From Aquimixticola soesokkakensis (GTDB lineage: Bacteria; Pseudomonadota; Alphaproteobacteria; Rhodobacterales; Rhodobacteraceae), in contig NZ_FWFS01000002.1 of the NCBI RefSeq assembly GCF_900172375.1, positions 62,001 to 126,000 on the forward strand: a DNA stretch of 64,000 nt. Reading direction: 5' to 3'. Position numbers and translations under genes: made by a program. The notes under the pieces were generated by a model, which searched no databases, was not told where the DNA came from, and saw only the letters and a program-made list of their open reading frames with translations. Positions 52,752 to 61,504 of this stretch are shown in pieces (position 1 is the stretch's first letter; the number at the start of each line of letters is the position of its first letter).

Positions 52752-54250
52752 GCTGGATCGTTTCCCTACCGCTGATCATCCCCTTTGCCACGGCGGTGTT
52801 GTCCTTTCTGTGGCGCCGCTCGCATCTCGGCGGGCTGGTCTCTGTCACCGGTGCCGCCGCGCAGCTGGTCGCCGCCGGTGTGCTGATGGCCAGCACCTGG
52901 CAAAACGGCTATACCGTGGGGCAGATGGGCGGCTGGGACGCCCCCTTTGGCATCACGCTGGTGGCCGATCTTCTGTCGGCGGTGATGGTGGTGATCACGG
53001 CCATCACAGGGCTTGCCGTGGCGGTCTATGCGCTCAGTGAAATCGACGCGCGGCGCGAGGAACTGGGCTATCACGCGCTGTTCCATGTCCTGCTGACGGG
53101 CGTCACCGGCGCGTTTCTGACCGGCGATTTGTTCAACCTCTACGTCTGGTTCGAGGTGATGCTGATCGCCTCCTTCGGCCTGCTGGTTCTGGGCGGGACC
53201 AAGGCCGAAATCGACGGCGGCGTGAAATATGTCGCTCTGAACCTCGTGTCGACCATGCTGTTCTTGATGGCCACCGGCCTGCTCTACGGGCTGACGGGAT
53301 CGCTCAACATGGCCGATCTGGCGCAAAGCGTGCGCGCCTCCGACAATCAGGGGCTGGTGACGGTCATCGCCATGATGTTCATGGTGGCGTTCGGGGTCAA
53401 AGCGGCACTGTTCCCGCTGTTTTTCTGGCTGCCCGCAAGCTACCACACGCCCGCCTTCTCGGTGTCTGCCGTCTTTGCCGGGCTGTTGACCAAGGTCGGC
53501 GTCTACGCGCTGATCCGCGCCTTCACGCTGATTTTCGTCTCCGATGTGGCGCTGACCCACCAGATTTTGCTCTGGGCGGCCGTGCTGACCATGATCACCG
53601 GCGTTCTGGGCGCAGCCTCGCAAAACGATTTTCGCAAGATCCTGTCATTCCACATCGTCAGCCAGATTGGCTACATGGTGCTTGGCCTTGCGCTGTTCAC
53701 GCCGCTGGCACTGACGGGAGCGGTGTTTTACCTCGTGCACCACATCATCGTCAAAGCGAACCTGTTTCTGGTGTCGGGCGTTGCCCATAAACTGGCCAAA
53801 GGCACGGATCTGTCGCGCATCGGCGGGCTGTATAAAACCGCACCTCTGCTCGCCTTTCTCTTTTTGATCCCGGCCTTTTCACTGGCGGGCTTTCCGCCGC
53901 TGTCGGGGTTCTGGGCCAAATATGTCGTGGTCAAAGCCAGCTTCGAGGCGGGGGCCTTTGTCGCGGGAGCGGCGGCGCTGGTCGTCGGGGCGTTGACGAT
54001 TTTCTCCATGACGAAAATCTGGGCGGAGGCCTTCTGGAAAGACCATCCGGACGGGCAGGAACCGCGCCTGCGCGACATTGCGCTGCGCGAGCGGCTTCTG
54101 GCGCTTGCCCCGATTGCCGGTCTCGCGGCGCTGACGGTGGTCATCGGCCTGTTTCCGGCCCCCTTTCTGGATCTGGCAAGCCGCGCCAGCGCGCAATTGC
54201 TGGACCCGCAGGCCTATATCGATGCGGTGATGCCGGGGGGGCCGTCATGA
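52748..54250 (+). CDS. mnhD: Mrp antiporter subunit D
   Basis: 500 aa, NuoN/ND-like antiporter subunit with about 14 membrane segments. Key features: FNLYVWFEVMLIASFGLLVL (conserved Glu in segment 5), PLFFWLPASYHTPAFSVSAV, and QNDFRKILSFHIVSQIGYM. Overlaps mnhC and mnhE by four bases. Works with subunit A in ion translocation. Confidence 0.92.
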   Translation: MSWIVSLPLIIPFATAVLSFLWRRSHLGGLVSVTGAAAQLVAAGVLMASTWQNGYTVGQMGGWDAPFGITLVADLLSAVMVVITAITGLAVAVYALSEIDARREELGYHALFHVLLTGVTGAFLTGDLFNLYVWFEVMLIASFGLLVLGGTKAEIDGGVKYVALNLVSTMLFLMATGLLYGLTGSLNMADLAQSVRASDNQGLVTVIAMMFMVAFGVKAALFPLFFWLPASYHTPAFSVSAVFAGLLTKVGVYALIRAFTLIFVSDVALTHQILLWAAVLTMITGVLGAASQNDFRKILSFHIVSQIGYMVLGLALFTPLALTGAVFYLVHHIIVKANLFLVSGVAHKLAKGTDLSRIGGLYKTAPLLAFLFLIPAFSLAGFPPLSGFWAKYVVVKASFEAGAFVAGAAALVVGALTIFSMTKIWAEAFWKDHPDGQEPRLRDIALRERLLALAPIAGLAALTVVIGLFPAPFLDLASRASAQLLDPQAYIDAVMPGGPS

Positions 54251-54723
54251 AACTGTTTTTGTTGAACCTGTTGCTCACGATCATGTGGGCGGGGCTGTCG
54301 GGCAGCTTCGCGCCTCTCACGCTGCTCACCGGTTTTGTCGTCAGCTTTGCGGGAATCTGGCTTGCCAACCGCTCCAGCGAGGGCATCAGCTACGCCACCC
54401 GCGTGCTGCGCATGATCCGCCTGATGGTCTATTTCTTTGTCGAACTGGCGCTGTCGTCGGTCAAAGTGGCGGTGGATGTGCTGCGCATCAAGCCGCGCCA
54501 CAAGCCGGGGATCGTGGAAATGCCGCTGGATGTGACCAGCGACATCGAAATCCTGCTGGTTGCGAACCTTATTTCGCTCACGCCGGGGTCGCTGACGCTG
54601 GATGTGACACCGGACCGGCGGGCTCTGGTCGTCCATTCGATGTTTGCCCACGACCCGCAAGCCCTTGTGGCGGATTTGAAATCCGGCATGGAACGCATGG
54701 TCAAGGAGGTCTTTGAAGAATGA
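54247..54723 (+). CDS. mnhE: Mrp antiporter subunit E
   Basis: 158 aa. Two or three N-terminal membrane segments then a soluble tail with the family motif ILLVANLISLTPGSLTLDV. Overlaps mnhD and mnhF by four bases. Confidence 0.9.
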   Translation: MKLFLLNLLLTIMWAGLSGSFAPLTLLTGFVVSFAGIWLANRSSEGISYATRVLRMIRLMVYFFVELALSSVKVAVDVLRIKPRHKPGIVEMPLDVTSDIEILLVANLISLTPGSLTLDVTPDRRALVVHSMFAHDPQALVADLKSGMERMVKEVFEE

Positions 54724-55037
54724 CACCCGAAGTTTTCCTGTTCGAATGCGCCGTTGCGGGGATCGGGATGATCACCCTTGCGGTCGCCATCGCCTTTTTC
54801 CGCCTCGCCAAGGGGCCGAGTTTCGCGGATCGCGTCATTGCATTGGACATGATGACGGTCGCCATTGTCGCTTTTGCCGCCGTCTATGCCGTGCTGACGG
54901 GCGATAGCGCCTTTATCGACGTGGTGATCGTGCTGGCGCTCGTCGGGTTTTTGTCCGTCGTCGCGCTGGCGCGCTTTGCCGAACGGCGCCAGATCCAGAT
55001 ATCGCAGGATGCAAACCCGCAAGAGGAACACTCATGA
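54720..55037 (+). CDS. mnhF: Mrp antiporter subunit F
   Basis: 105 aa with three membrane segments. The MnhF motif RLAKGPSFADRVIALDMMTV is present, followed by SAFIDVVIVLALVGFLSVVA. Overlaps mnhE and mnhG by four bases. Confidence 0.9.
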   Translation: MTPEVFLFECAVAGIGMITLAVAIAFFRLAKGPSFADRVIALDMMTVAIVAFAAVYAVLTGDSAFIDVVIVLALVGFLSVVALARFAERRQIQISQDANPQEEHS

Positions 55038-55432
55038 GCCAGTATATTGCCGGATGCCTGATCCTGCTGGGCGGGTTCTTTTCGGTCTCGGCGGCCATCG
55101 GCCTGCTGCGCCTGCCCGATGCGCTGACGCGGATGCATGCCTCGACCAAGGTCGGGACCTTGGCCTCGCTTTGCATGTTGCTGGCCTGCGCCTTTGCCTT
55201 TGGCGATCTTGACGTTTTCGCGCGCTGCGTGATCGCGGTGTTCTTTCTGTTGGTCACCGCCCCCGTTGCGGCCCATATGATCGGGCGCGCGGCCCTTGGC
55301 ATCGACGGTCTGGCCCATCTGGAAAAGGACCACCAACTGCCGCAGGCCAGCGCAACAGACACCCCCCAGCCCCTACCCCATGAGGGCGATGCGCGCGCCC
55401 TGCCCAAAGAGGCCACCCCCCCGCGCGGGTGA
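55034..55432 (+). CDS. mnhG: Mrp antiporter subunit G
   Basis: 132 aa with three membrane segments. The MnhG signature IGLLRLPDALTRMHASTKVGT is recognisable in the N-terminal half. The C-terminal 35 residues are a polar, proline-rich tail. Last gene of the mnhABCDEFG operon; a short hairpin follows. Confidence 0.9.
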   Translation: MSQYIAGCLILLGGFFSVSAAIGLLRLPDALTRMHASTKVGTLASLCMLLACAFAFGDLDVFARCVIAVFFLLVTAPVAAHMIGRAALGIDGLAHLEKDHQLPQASATDTPQPLPHEGDARALPKEATPPRG

Positions 55433-55453
55433 TGTTACGGCATGGATAGCCAC

Positions 55454-55470
55454 AGGGGCGAACTGCCCCT
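55454..55470 (+). terminator. Hairpin after mnhG
   Basis: AGGGGC (55454-55459), loop GAACT, GCCCCT (55465-55470). No U-run, so termination is uncertain. Confidence 0.35.
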
Positions 55471-55528
55471 ATACTACGCAACAACCGCACGTTGAGTGCC
55501 GCCGCTCCTCAGGACATTCGACCGTTTC

Positions 55529-56164
55529 ATGACCCAAACGCCCCTACAGCCCATCGGGCAGGATGATCTGATTGCCTGTCCCAGCTGTGACGCGCTGTAT
55601 CATGTGCGCGTGCCGCAGGTCGGGGAACGTGCGACCTGTGCGCGCTGCGAAACCGTCCTGATCGCGCCCAAATCCAATGCGATGCTGCGCATCGTCGCCC
55701 TGTCGATCACCAATCTGATCCTCGTGGTTTCGGCTCTGTTCCTGCCGTTTTTATCCATCAGCCGCGCGGGGTTCTACAACGCGACCTCGATCATGGATGC
55801 CATTCTGGCCTTTGCACAAGGGCCGATGTTCTTGCTGTCCATCGCCGTTGGCGCGCTGATCGTGGTGGTGCCCATGGCGCGGATGCTGTTGACGCTTTAC
55901 GTGGTCGCACCGCTGGAATTCGGCGCAGCCCCCCTGCCGCGCGCCGCCCAGGCCTTTCGCCTCTTTGAAAGCCTCAAACCGTGGTCGATGGCGGAAATTT
56001 TCGTTCTTGGCTGTGGCATCGCCCTGGTCAAGGTCGCGGATCTGGCCACGGTCGATTTTGGCGCGGCCTTCTGGATGATGGGGGTTTTGGTAGTGGTGGT
56101 CCTGTTGCAAGACAACCTGATGGACCGTTGGTCGATCTGGCGCGCGCTGGAAAAACGCGCATGA
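55529..56164 (+). CDS. pqiA: PqiA-like membrane protein, N-terminal half-type
   Basis: About 211 aa. N-terminal zinc-ribbon pair (ACPSCDALY and CARCETV, two CxxC motifs), then about four membrane segments. Corresponds to one of the two PqiA domains that enterobacteria carry in a single chain of about 400 residues. It overlaps a second such gene by four bases. ATG 55529 is chosen; a TTG at 55496 is possible. Together with PqiB (MCE domains) and PqiC it should form a complex for lipid transport between inner and outer membranes. Confidence 0.85.
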   Translation: MTQTPLQPIGQDDLIACPSCDALYHVRVPQVGERATCARCETVLIAPKSNAMLRIVALSITNLILVVSALFLPFLSISRAGFYNATSIMDAILAFAQGPMFLLSIAVGALIVVVPMARMLLTLYVVAPLEFGAAPLPRAAQAFRLFESLKPWSMAEIFVLGCGIALVKVADLATVDFGAAFWMMGVLVVVVLLQDNLMDRWSIWRALEKRA

Positions 56165-56823
56165 CCCAGGCCGCGATCCCCACCGCCCGTGACAAGGGTC
56201 TGATTGCCTGCGAACGCTGCGGGTTGCTCTGGCCGATGAGCGGCGAACACAGCCCCTGCGGGCGCTGCGGGCACAAGCTGTCGTCGCGCAACACCGGCTC
56301 GATCCAGCGGGTCTGGGCGTGGTGGCTGGCGGGTCTGATGTGCTACATTCCGGCCAATCTCTATCCGATGCTGGTCACCGACATGCTGACCTCGCATTCC
56401 GCCTCGACCATCGTGCAAGGCGCCATCGAAATCGCCCATCACGGCGATCTGCCGATTGCGCTGGTGATCCTGATCGCCTCCGTCGCCATTCCCTTTGCCA
56501 AATTTGCCGCCGTTGCCTATCTGGCGCTGTCGATCCGCCCGCTGGGACGGTTTCGCGCCCGCGCCTCGGCGCATCGGCGTCACCAGCTTTACGAACTGGT
56601 CGAATATATCGGTCGCTGGTCGATGATCGACGTTTTCGTCGTTGCCATCCTGTCGGCGCTGGTCCAGCTCAATGCGGCGGCGTCCATCCACCCCGGCCCT
56701 GCGGCCGTCACCTTTGCCCTGTCGGTGATTTTCACCATGCTCTCCGCGCAGGCCTTTGACTCGCGTATGATCTGGGATGTCAGCCCCGATGCCGCCCCGA
56801 CCCTGAAAGAAGAAACACCGTGA
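56161..56823 (+). CDS. pqiA: PqiA-like membrane protein, second half-type
   Basis: About 220 aa. Again two CxxC motifs (ACERCGLLW and CGRCGHK) and four membrane segments (AWWLAGLMCYIPANLYPML; LPIALVILIASVAIPFAKF). The VEYIGRWSMIDVFVVAIL stretch is a PqiA hallmark. ATGA overlaps with both neighbours show an operon pqiA-pqiA-pqiB-pqiC. Confidence 0.87.
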   Translation: MTQAAIPTARDKGLIACERCGLLWPMSGEHSPCGRCGHKLSSRNTGSIQRVWAWWLAGLMCYIPANLYPMLVTDMLTSHSASTIVQGAIEIAHHGDLPIALVILIASVAIPFAKFAAVAYLALSIRPLGRFRARASAHRRHQLYELVEYIGRWSMIDVFVVAILSALVQLNAAASIHPGPAAVTFALSVIFTMLSAQAFDSRMIWDVSPDAAPTLKEETP

Positions 56824-58919
56824 ACGACCTGCCCGATGTCCCGATCGAAACCACGCGCAAAAGCCTTGCCGACCGTGCCTCCATCGTCTGGATCGTGCCC
56901 CTCGGCGCGCTGGTCATTGCCCTTGCGATTGCCTGGCAACATCTCTCCGAGCGCGGCCCGCTGGTGGAAATCAGCTTTATCAACGGGTCGGGCATTTCCG
57001 CCGGTGAAACCGAAGTGCGCTACCGCGACATCGCCGTGGGGATGGTCGAGGATGTCACCCTCTCCGATGACCTTACCAAAGTTATCGCCCATGTGCGCTT
57101 CGACAAGGATGTCGCGGATTACATCGACGATGACGCCGCCTTCTGGGTGGTGCGCCCGGAGGTCACGACGCGCGGCATTTCCGGCCTCGGCACCGTGCTG
57201 AGCGGCGTCTACATCGAGGGCCAGTGGAACGATGACCCCCAAGGCACCGTGTCGATGATCGAGGGTCTGGCACAGGCACCCTTGCTTGCGCCGGGCAAAC
57301 AGGGGCTGGTCGTCACCCTCAATGCCGAGGGGCAGAATTCGATTTCCGGCAATACCCCCATCCTCTATCGCGGCATCGAGGTGGGCATCACCGGCAGCCC
57401 CCGTTTGGGGCGCGATGGCCAGACGGTTGCGGTCGATGCGGCGATTTTCGCGCCCTACGACGGGCTTGTCACCTCGACGACGCGGTTCTGGAACACCTCG
57501 GGATTCTCCCTCAACATCAGCACCTCCGGGGCCTCCGTGGATTTCGAAAGCCTCGCCTCGCTGCTGTCGGGGGGGATCACCTTTGACACGATCGCCTCGG
57601 GCGGCGCGGTGGTTGCCAAAGGGTCGAACTTTGACCTCTACGACGACGAGGAAACCGCCCGCTCCAGCCTGTTTACCAAAAGCGAAGGCCCGAGTCTGGA
57701 GCTGACGGTGATTTTCGAGAACAACGTCGCCGGTCTGCGCACCGATGCCGCCGTCGAACTGGACGGTCTGCGCATCGGCACAGTCACCAACCTGTCCGGC
57801 CTCGTTGATCCCGAGCGGTTCGGCGACTCGCGCGTGCGTTTGATTGCCACCCTGTCGATCCAGCCCGAACGCCTCGGCTTGGGCGACGACAGCGCGCTCA
57901 AACCGATGGCCTACCTCCAACAGGTCGCGTCCGAAGGCATGCGCGCGCGTCTGGCCAATACCTCGCTGCTGACCAGCGGCTTGAAAATCGAACTGGTGCG
58001 CCTGCCCGATGCCGCCCCCGCCAAGATCGACATGACGGGCGACCCCTACCCGATCTTTCCCACCGCTCCGGCGGAGCTGACGGATGTGGCCGCAACGGCA
58101 GAGGGCGTGTTCAACCGCGTGAACAACCTGCCCATCGAGGAACTGCTGACCTCGGCCATCGACTTTATGAACGGGGCGACGACCCTTGTGACCAATGCCT
58201 CGCTGCAACAGACCCCCAATGAGGTCTACGGGTTGATCGGAGACATTCGCGGCTTGGTCACCTCCGAGTCGGTTCAGGGCGTGCCGGCGCAGGTGTCGGC
58301 CGTGCTTGACGATCTGCAAAGCGCGACCTCCCACCTCGACGAGACCCTCACCGCGATCAACCAGGCCGAACTGGCGACACGCCTTGGTCAGGTCTTGGGC
58401 ACCATCGAACTTGCGGTGACCTCGGCCAACCAGTCCATCGACGGCGTTCCCCAAATTCTGGAACGTGTCGACACCCTTCTGGCCAACCTCGAATCCGTTC
58501 CGGTGGACCAGCTGGCGCAGGATCTTTCGGGGCTTGTCACCGCCACCGAGGCGCTGATCGACCAGCCGACGACCCGCCAGCTCCCTCAGGAAATCAACGG
58601 GGCGCTGTCGGAATTGTCGGCGATCATGGCCGAACTGCGCACCGGCGGCACCGTGCAGAATGCCAATGACGCGCTGGCCTCGGCCAGTGACGCCGCCGAT
58701 GCCGTGGCCAAAGCGGCCAACGACCTGCCGCGCATCGTTGCGCGTCTGGATGGATTGCTTGTCGAAGCCTCCGGCACCCTTGGCGCCTATGGCGCGAACT
58801 CTACGTTGAACCGCGAGGCGCGTGAGGCGCTCAGTGATCTGTCGGCTGCGGCGGATGCGATCACACAATTTGCCAAACAGCTGCAACGCCAGCCCAACTC
58901 GCTTATTCTGGGACGTTAA
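56820..58919 (+). CDS. pqiB: PqiB-like MCE-domain intermembrane transport protein
   Basis: 699 aa. One N-terminal membrane anchor (IVWIVPLGALVIALAIAW), then three MCE/MlaD-type domains beginning near VEISFINGSGISAGETEVRY, LVVTLNAEGQNSISGNTPILY and LELTVIFENNVAGLRTDAAV. The C-terminal 230 residues are long predicted helices (coiled-coil-like, e.g. LNREAREALSDLSAAADAI). This is the PqiB plan: stacked MCE rings with a helical needle spanning the periplasm for lipid transfer. Confidence 0.92.
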   Translation: MNDLPDVPIETTRKSLADRASIVWIVPLGALVIALAIAWQHLSERGPLVEISFINGSGISAGETEVRYRDIAVGMVEDVTLSDDLTKVIAHVRFDKDVADYIDDDAAFWVVRPEVTTRGISGLGTVLSGVYIEGQWNDDPQGTVSMIEGLAQAPLLAPGKQGLVVTLNAEGQNSISGNTPILYRGIEVGITGSPRLGRDGQTVAVDAAIFAPYDGLVTSTTRFWNTSGFSLNISTSGASVDFESLASLLSGGITFDTIASGGAVVAKGSNFDLYDDEETARSSLFTKSEGPSLELTVIFENNVAGLRTDAAVELDGLRIGTVTNLSGLVDPERFGDSRVRLIATLSIQPERLGLGDDSALKPMAYLQQVASEGMRARLANTSLLTSGLKIELVRLPDAAPAKIDMTGDPYPIFPTAPAELTDVAATAEGVFNRVNNLPIEELLTSAIDFMNGATTLVTNASLQQTPNEVYGLIGDIRGLVTSESVQGVPAQVSAVLDDLQSATSHLDETLTAINQAELATRLGQVLGTIELAVTSANQSIDGVPQILERVDTLLANLESVPVDQLAQDLSGLVTATEALIDQPTTRQLPQEINGALSELSAIMAELRTGGTVQNANDALASASDAADAVAKAANDLPRIVARLDGLLVEASGTLGAYGANSTLNREAREALSDLSAAADAITQFAKQLQRQPNSLILGR

Positions 58920-58922
58920 CCG

Positions 58923-59489
58923 ATGAAACACCCGTCTTTCCTGACGCTCATTCTGCCCGCCGTCTTGCTGCTTGCCGCCTGCGGGGGCCCCGATCTGCGG
59001 GTGCCCGTGCCAAGCGCCAATTCCGCCCTGCGCGATCCCTCGTCGATCCCCTCGGTCGAGCTTCTGACCGTCAGCCTGCCCTCCTACGCCAGCTCTGAAC
59101 AGATTTCGACAGAACAGGCCGACGGTTTCATTTCCGACAAGGACGCGCCGCTGTGGTCCGATGATCCGGCCCGCGCCGTGACCTTGCAACTGACGCGCAA
59201 TCTCACCGAAATCACGGGGGCAACCGTTGCACCCGAGCCGTGGCCCTTTGATGCCTATCCTGCAGCGCGCATCGACGTGCGGGTGGAAAACATGCTGGCG
59301 ACAAACGCCGGTCTGTTCCAGTTGTCGGGGCAATACTACGTCTCCGATACCGAAGGCCGTGGCCGCAACTCTGCGCGTTTCTTCGAGATTTCTGAACCGC
59401 TGACGGGCAGTGACCTTGGGGCGCTGGCTGCAGCGCGCGCGCGCGCCGTGGTGCGGCTGGCCGAAGATATCGCCACGCGCGGGATGTAA
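58923..59489 (+). CDS. pqiC: PqiC-like outer-membrane lipoprotein
   Basis: 188 aa. Lipoprotein signal peptide with lipobox LLLAACGG (Cys about residue 20). The domain is the ABC-transport auxiliary type (LRVPVPSANSALRD; ARIDVRVENMLATNAGLFQLSGQYYV). It follows pqiB by three bases and completes the cluster by docking PqiB at the outer membrane (family knowledge). A GC hairpin follows. Confidence 0.88.
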   Translation: MKHPSFLTLILPAVLLLAACGGPDLRVPVPSANSALRDPSSIPSVELLTVSLPSYASSEQISTEQADGFISDKDAPLWSDDPARAVTLQLTRNLTEITGATVAPEPWPFDAYPAARIDVRVENMLATNAGLFQLSGQYYVSDTEGRGRNSARFFEISEPLTGSDLGALAAARARAVVRLAEDIATRGM

Positions 59490-59502
59490 CGGCGGGCCAT
59501 CA

Positions 59503-59528
59503 GGGCGCGATCTGTGTCTTGCGCGCCC
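59503..59528 (+). terminator. GC hairpin after pqiC
   Basis: GGGCGCG (59503-59509) and CGCGCCC (59522-59528) form a 7-bp stem with a 12-base loop. No T-run follows. Confidence 0.4.
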
Positions 59529-59616
59529 CAATCGCGCGGCTCTCTGCGGCCCCTGCGCCGATGCATTATGTATTTAGACATGATTTTGGGTTAAATGAGA
59601 CTCATCAAGCGAAAGG

Positions 59617-59642
59617 GGAACTTTCCTCTATGGCTGCGGGTT
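59617..59642 (+). promoter_or_regulatory. Possible EcfG-type general-stress promoter before the response regulator
   Basis: GGAAC (59617-59621), a 17-base spacer and GGTT (59639-59642) resemble the alphaproteobacterial EcfG promoter GGAAC-N16/17-CGTT with one mismatch. A small GAAAG/CTTTC hairpin overlaps it. Confidence 0.3.
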
Positions 59643-59713
59643 GTCTTCGCACGAGATCCCTCGGGCAGACCACGCAGAGCCCTTCAGACGCTTAGACACA
59701 GGATAATGGCGCA

Positions 59714-60106
59714 ATGACGCAGACCGATATGACTGAGACAACCGACGTGCACCGCGACATTTTAATAGTCGAGGATGAAGCAATCGTCGCGCTTGATCTT
59801 AAGTTTATCGTCGAGGACATGGGCTTGGGCACGATTGGCCCCTGCCCAACCGTGCGTCAGGGACTACGCGAAGCCAATGCCAACTGCCCCGACATCGCCA
59901 TTCTGGACGTGAACCTGCTGGACGGCGAAGTATACGCCTTGGCCGATGTGCTGCGCGACCAGCATGTGCCGCTGATTTTCCATTCGGCCCACGCCGATCC
60001 GGTCGAATTGGCAAAACGCTATCCCGGCGCTGCGTTTTGCCCCAAGCCCACAACACCCTACCAGATCGAAGATTGCGTCAAAGCGGCCCTGTCGCGCCTG
60101 CAATAG
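59714..60106 (+). CDS. Single-domain response regulator
   Basis: 130 aa, receiver domain only. Acidic pair Glu20-Asp21, phosphorylation site Asp65 in IAILDVNLLDG, Ser91 in FHSAHAD and Lys111 in FCPKP make a complete active site. No output domain. It resembles the stand-alone receivers common in Alphaproteobacteria that act through protein contacts, including in general-stress signalling. No histidine kinase is adjacent. Partners are unknown. Confidence 0.85.
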   Translation: MTQTDMTETTDVHRDILIVEDEAIVALDLKFIVEDMGLGTIGPCPTVRQGLREANANCPDIAILDVNLLDGEVYALADVLRDQHVPLIFHSAHADPVELAKRYPGAAFCPKPTTPYQIEDCVKAALSRLQ

Positions 60107-60115
60107 GGTCAAAAT

Positions 60116-60146
60116 AAAAAAACGGGCAGCCCCCAAGGGCCACCCG
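60116..60146 (-). terminator. Rho-independent terminator of the F420-type oxidoreductase gene
   Basis: Arms 60123-60132 and 60137-60146 form a 10-bp stem (two wobble pairs on the minus strand), followed on the minus strand by seven Ts (60122-60116). The same hairpin may also slow plus-strand transcription from the response regulator gene. Confidence 0.75.
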
Positions 60147-60179
60147 CATCCATGCTCAGAGCACGCCGTTCAGCGAAAA

Positions 60180-61187
60180 TTACCGGAACGCCGGAATCAC
60201 ATGCGCCGCGTAATCGGCGATGGTTTTTTCCTCATCCCCGCTATCGAGATAGACGTTGAACTGCGTCACACCCGCGGTTTCGAGCGCGCGGATTTTTTCG
60301 ATATGCTGGTCGGGCGTGCCCAGAACCGCAAAAGCATCCACGATGTCGTCGGTGATAAAATCAAGGTAAGGGTTGTCGCTTTGCCCATGCTTTGAATAGT
60401 CATAGCCGCGCCGCTTTTCGATGTAGGAGGTCAGAGCCTCGGGCACCAGATCACTGTCGGACCCGTATTTTTCAACGATATCCGCGACATGGTTGCCCAC
60501 CATCGCCGGAAACCATTTCGTCAGCTCGCGCCCGCGTTCGATGTCGCCCGTATGGGCCGGCGCGGCGGCCATCACGCGGAATGTCGACATGTCGCGCCCC
60601 GCGGTGACACCTGCGGCCTTGGCCTGATCGCCCAACCATTGGCAAATGCCCGGATCGGCGATCTGCAAAATCAACCCGTCGCCCACCTGCCCCGCCGTCG
60701 CGAGCGCCTTGGGGCCATAGGCCGCGATCCACATCGGCATGTCCCAGCCGCCATCTTCGATCCACGGAAATTGCACCGGTTCGGGGCATTCGCCATACTG
60801 CGCTTCCTTGCCCGCCACGAGCTTGCGCAACACATCCGTAAATTCAGCGAGCCGCGCCAGGGTTGCGGGTTTTTTGCCCATCACACGCACGGCAGAATCG
60901 CCGCGCCCGATCCCGACGTCAAAACGCCCGCCCGATTGCTTGGCGAGCGAGGCAAACAGCGAGGCCGCAACCGACCAGTCGCGCGAATTGGGGTTGGTCA
61001 CGCAGGGGCCAAAGCGCATCGTTTCCGTGTGTTCCATGCACATTGCCATCGCGACATAGCTGTCGCGCCACAAAATATGGCTGTCGTAGAACCAGCAATA
61101 GGTAAAGCCCGCGTTTTCAGCTTGCCGCACCAGGGCCTTTGCCCGTTCAGGTTCAACGAACCCCTTGAAACAGATACCAAATTCCAT
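60180..61187 (-). CDS. Luciferase-like F420-dependent oxidoreductase (CPS_4043-type)
   Basis: 335 aa. Luciferase-like barrel with the F420-family look: MEFGICFKGFVEPERAKALV, YCWFYDSHILWRDSYVAMA, GPCVTNPNSRDWSVAAS and RFDVGIGRGDSAVRVMG. It resembles the TIGR03842 group, which occurs in proteobacteria that also make F420. It is divergent from cofD-cofC-cofG, supporting F420 as cofactor. ATG 61187 has an AAGGA site. The substrate is unknown. Confidence 0.83.
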   Translation of the reverse strand: MEFGICFKGFVEPERAKALVRQAENAGFTYCWFYDSHILWRDSYVAMAMCMEHTETMRFGPCVTNPNSRDWSVAASLFASLAKQSGGRFDVGIGRGDSAVRVMGKKPATLARLAEFTDVLRKLVAGKEAQYGECPEPVQFPWIEDGGWDMPMWIAAYGPKALATAGQVGDGLILQIADPGICQWLGDQAKAAGVTAGRDMSTFRVMAAAPAHTGDIERGRELTKWFPAMVGNHVADIVEKYGSDSDLVPEALTSYIEKRRGYDYSKHGQSDNPYLDFITDDIVDAFAVLGTPDQHIEKIRALETAGVTQFNVYLDSGDEEKTIADYAAHVIPAFR

Positions 61188-61504
61188 GTAATGTCCTTCT
61201 TGCATTTGGGACTGACGGCCTGACCGGCTTGTGCGGCACCGCCCTTCCCCCGCATGTTCGGCGCGACATGTCACAGGCGTCAATCCGCTTTTGACCAGAT
61301 GGTCGAAAAATTTCCGCAGGCCCCGCGACAATCTGCAATCTGCCTGTTTTTCACCACTTCCCCCCGCAGGTTTGCCTGATTTTCCACCGAAGCTACCGTC
61401 AATTCTTGATTGTTTGGTCAAAAATCATTCCCACAGCGCACAACCTGTGGCACCCATAGAGTCAAAGGCCGCGAAAAGGCCCCTCACGACAGGACGAGCA
61501 ACCC
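61188..61504. other. Intergenic region between the divergent F420 genes
   Basis: 317 bases with no convincing ORF. It holds an imperfect palindrome TTTTGACC-agat-GGTCGAAAA (61289-61309) and an AT-richer stretch with TTGATTGTTTGGTCAA (61407-61422). Both are possible promoter or operator elements. No RNA structure is recognised. Confidence 0.5.

Noticed and set aside
56589-59531. A 980-codon open frame on the minus strand across the pqi genes
   Set aside because: It is an antisense shadow of pqiB/pqiC caused by GC-rich codon bias; the encoded sequence is low-complexity His/Gly/Arg-rich with no family motif.
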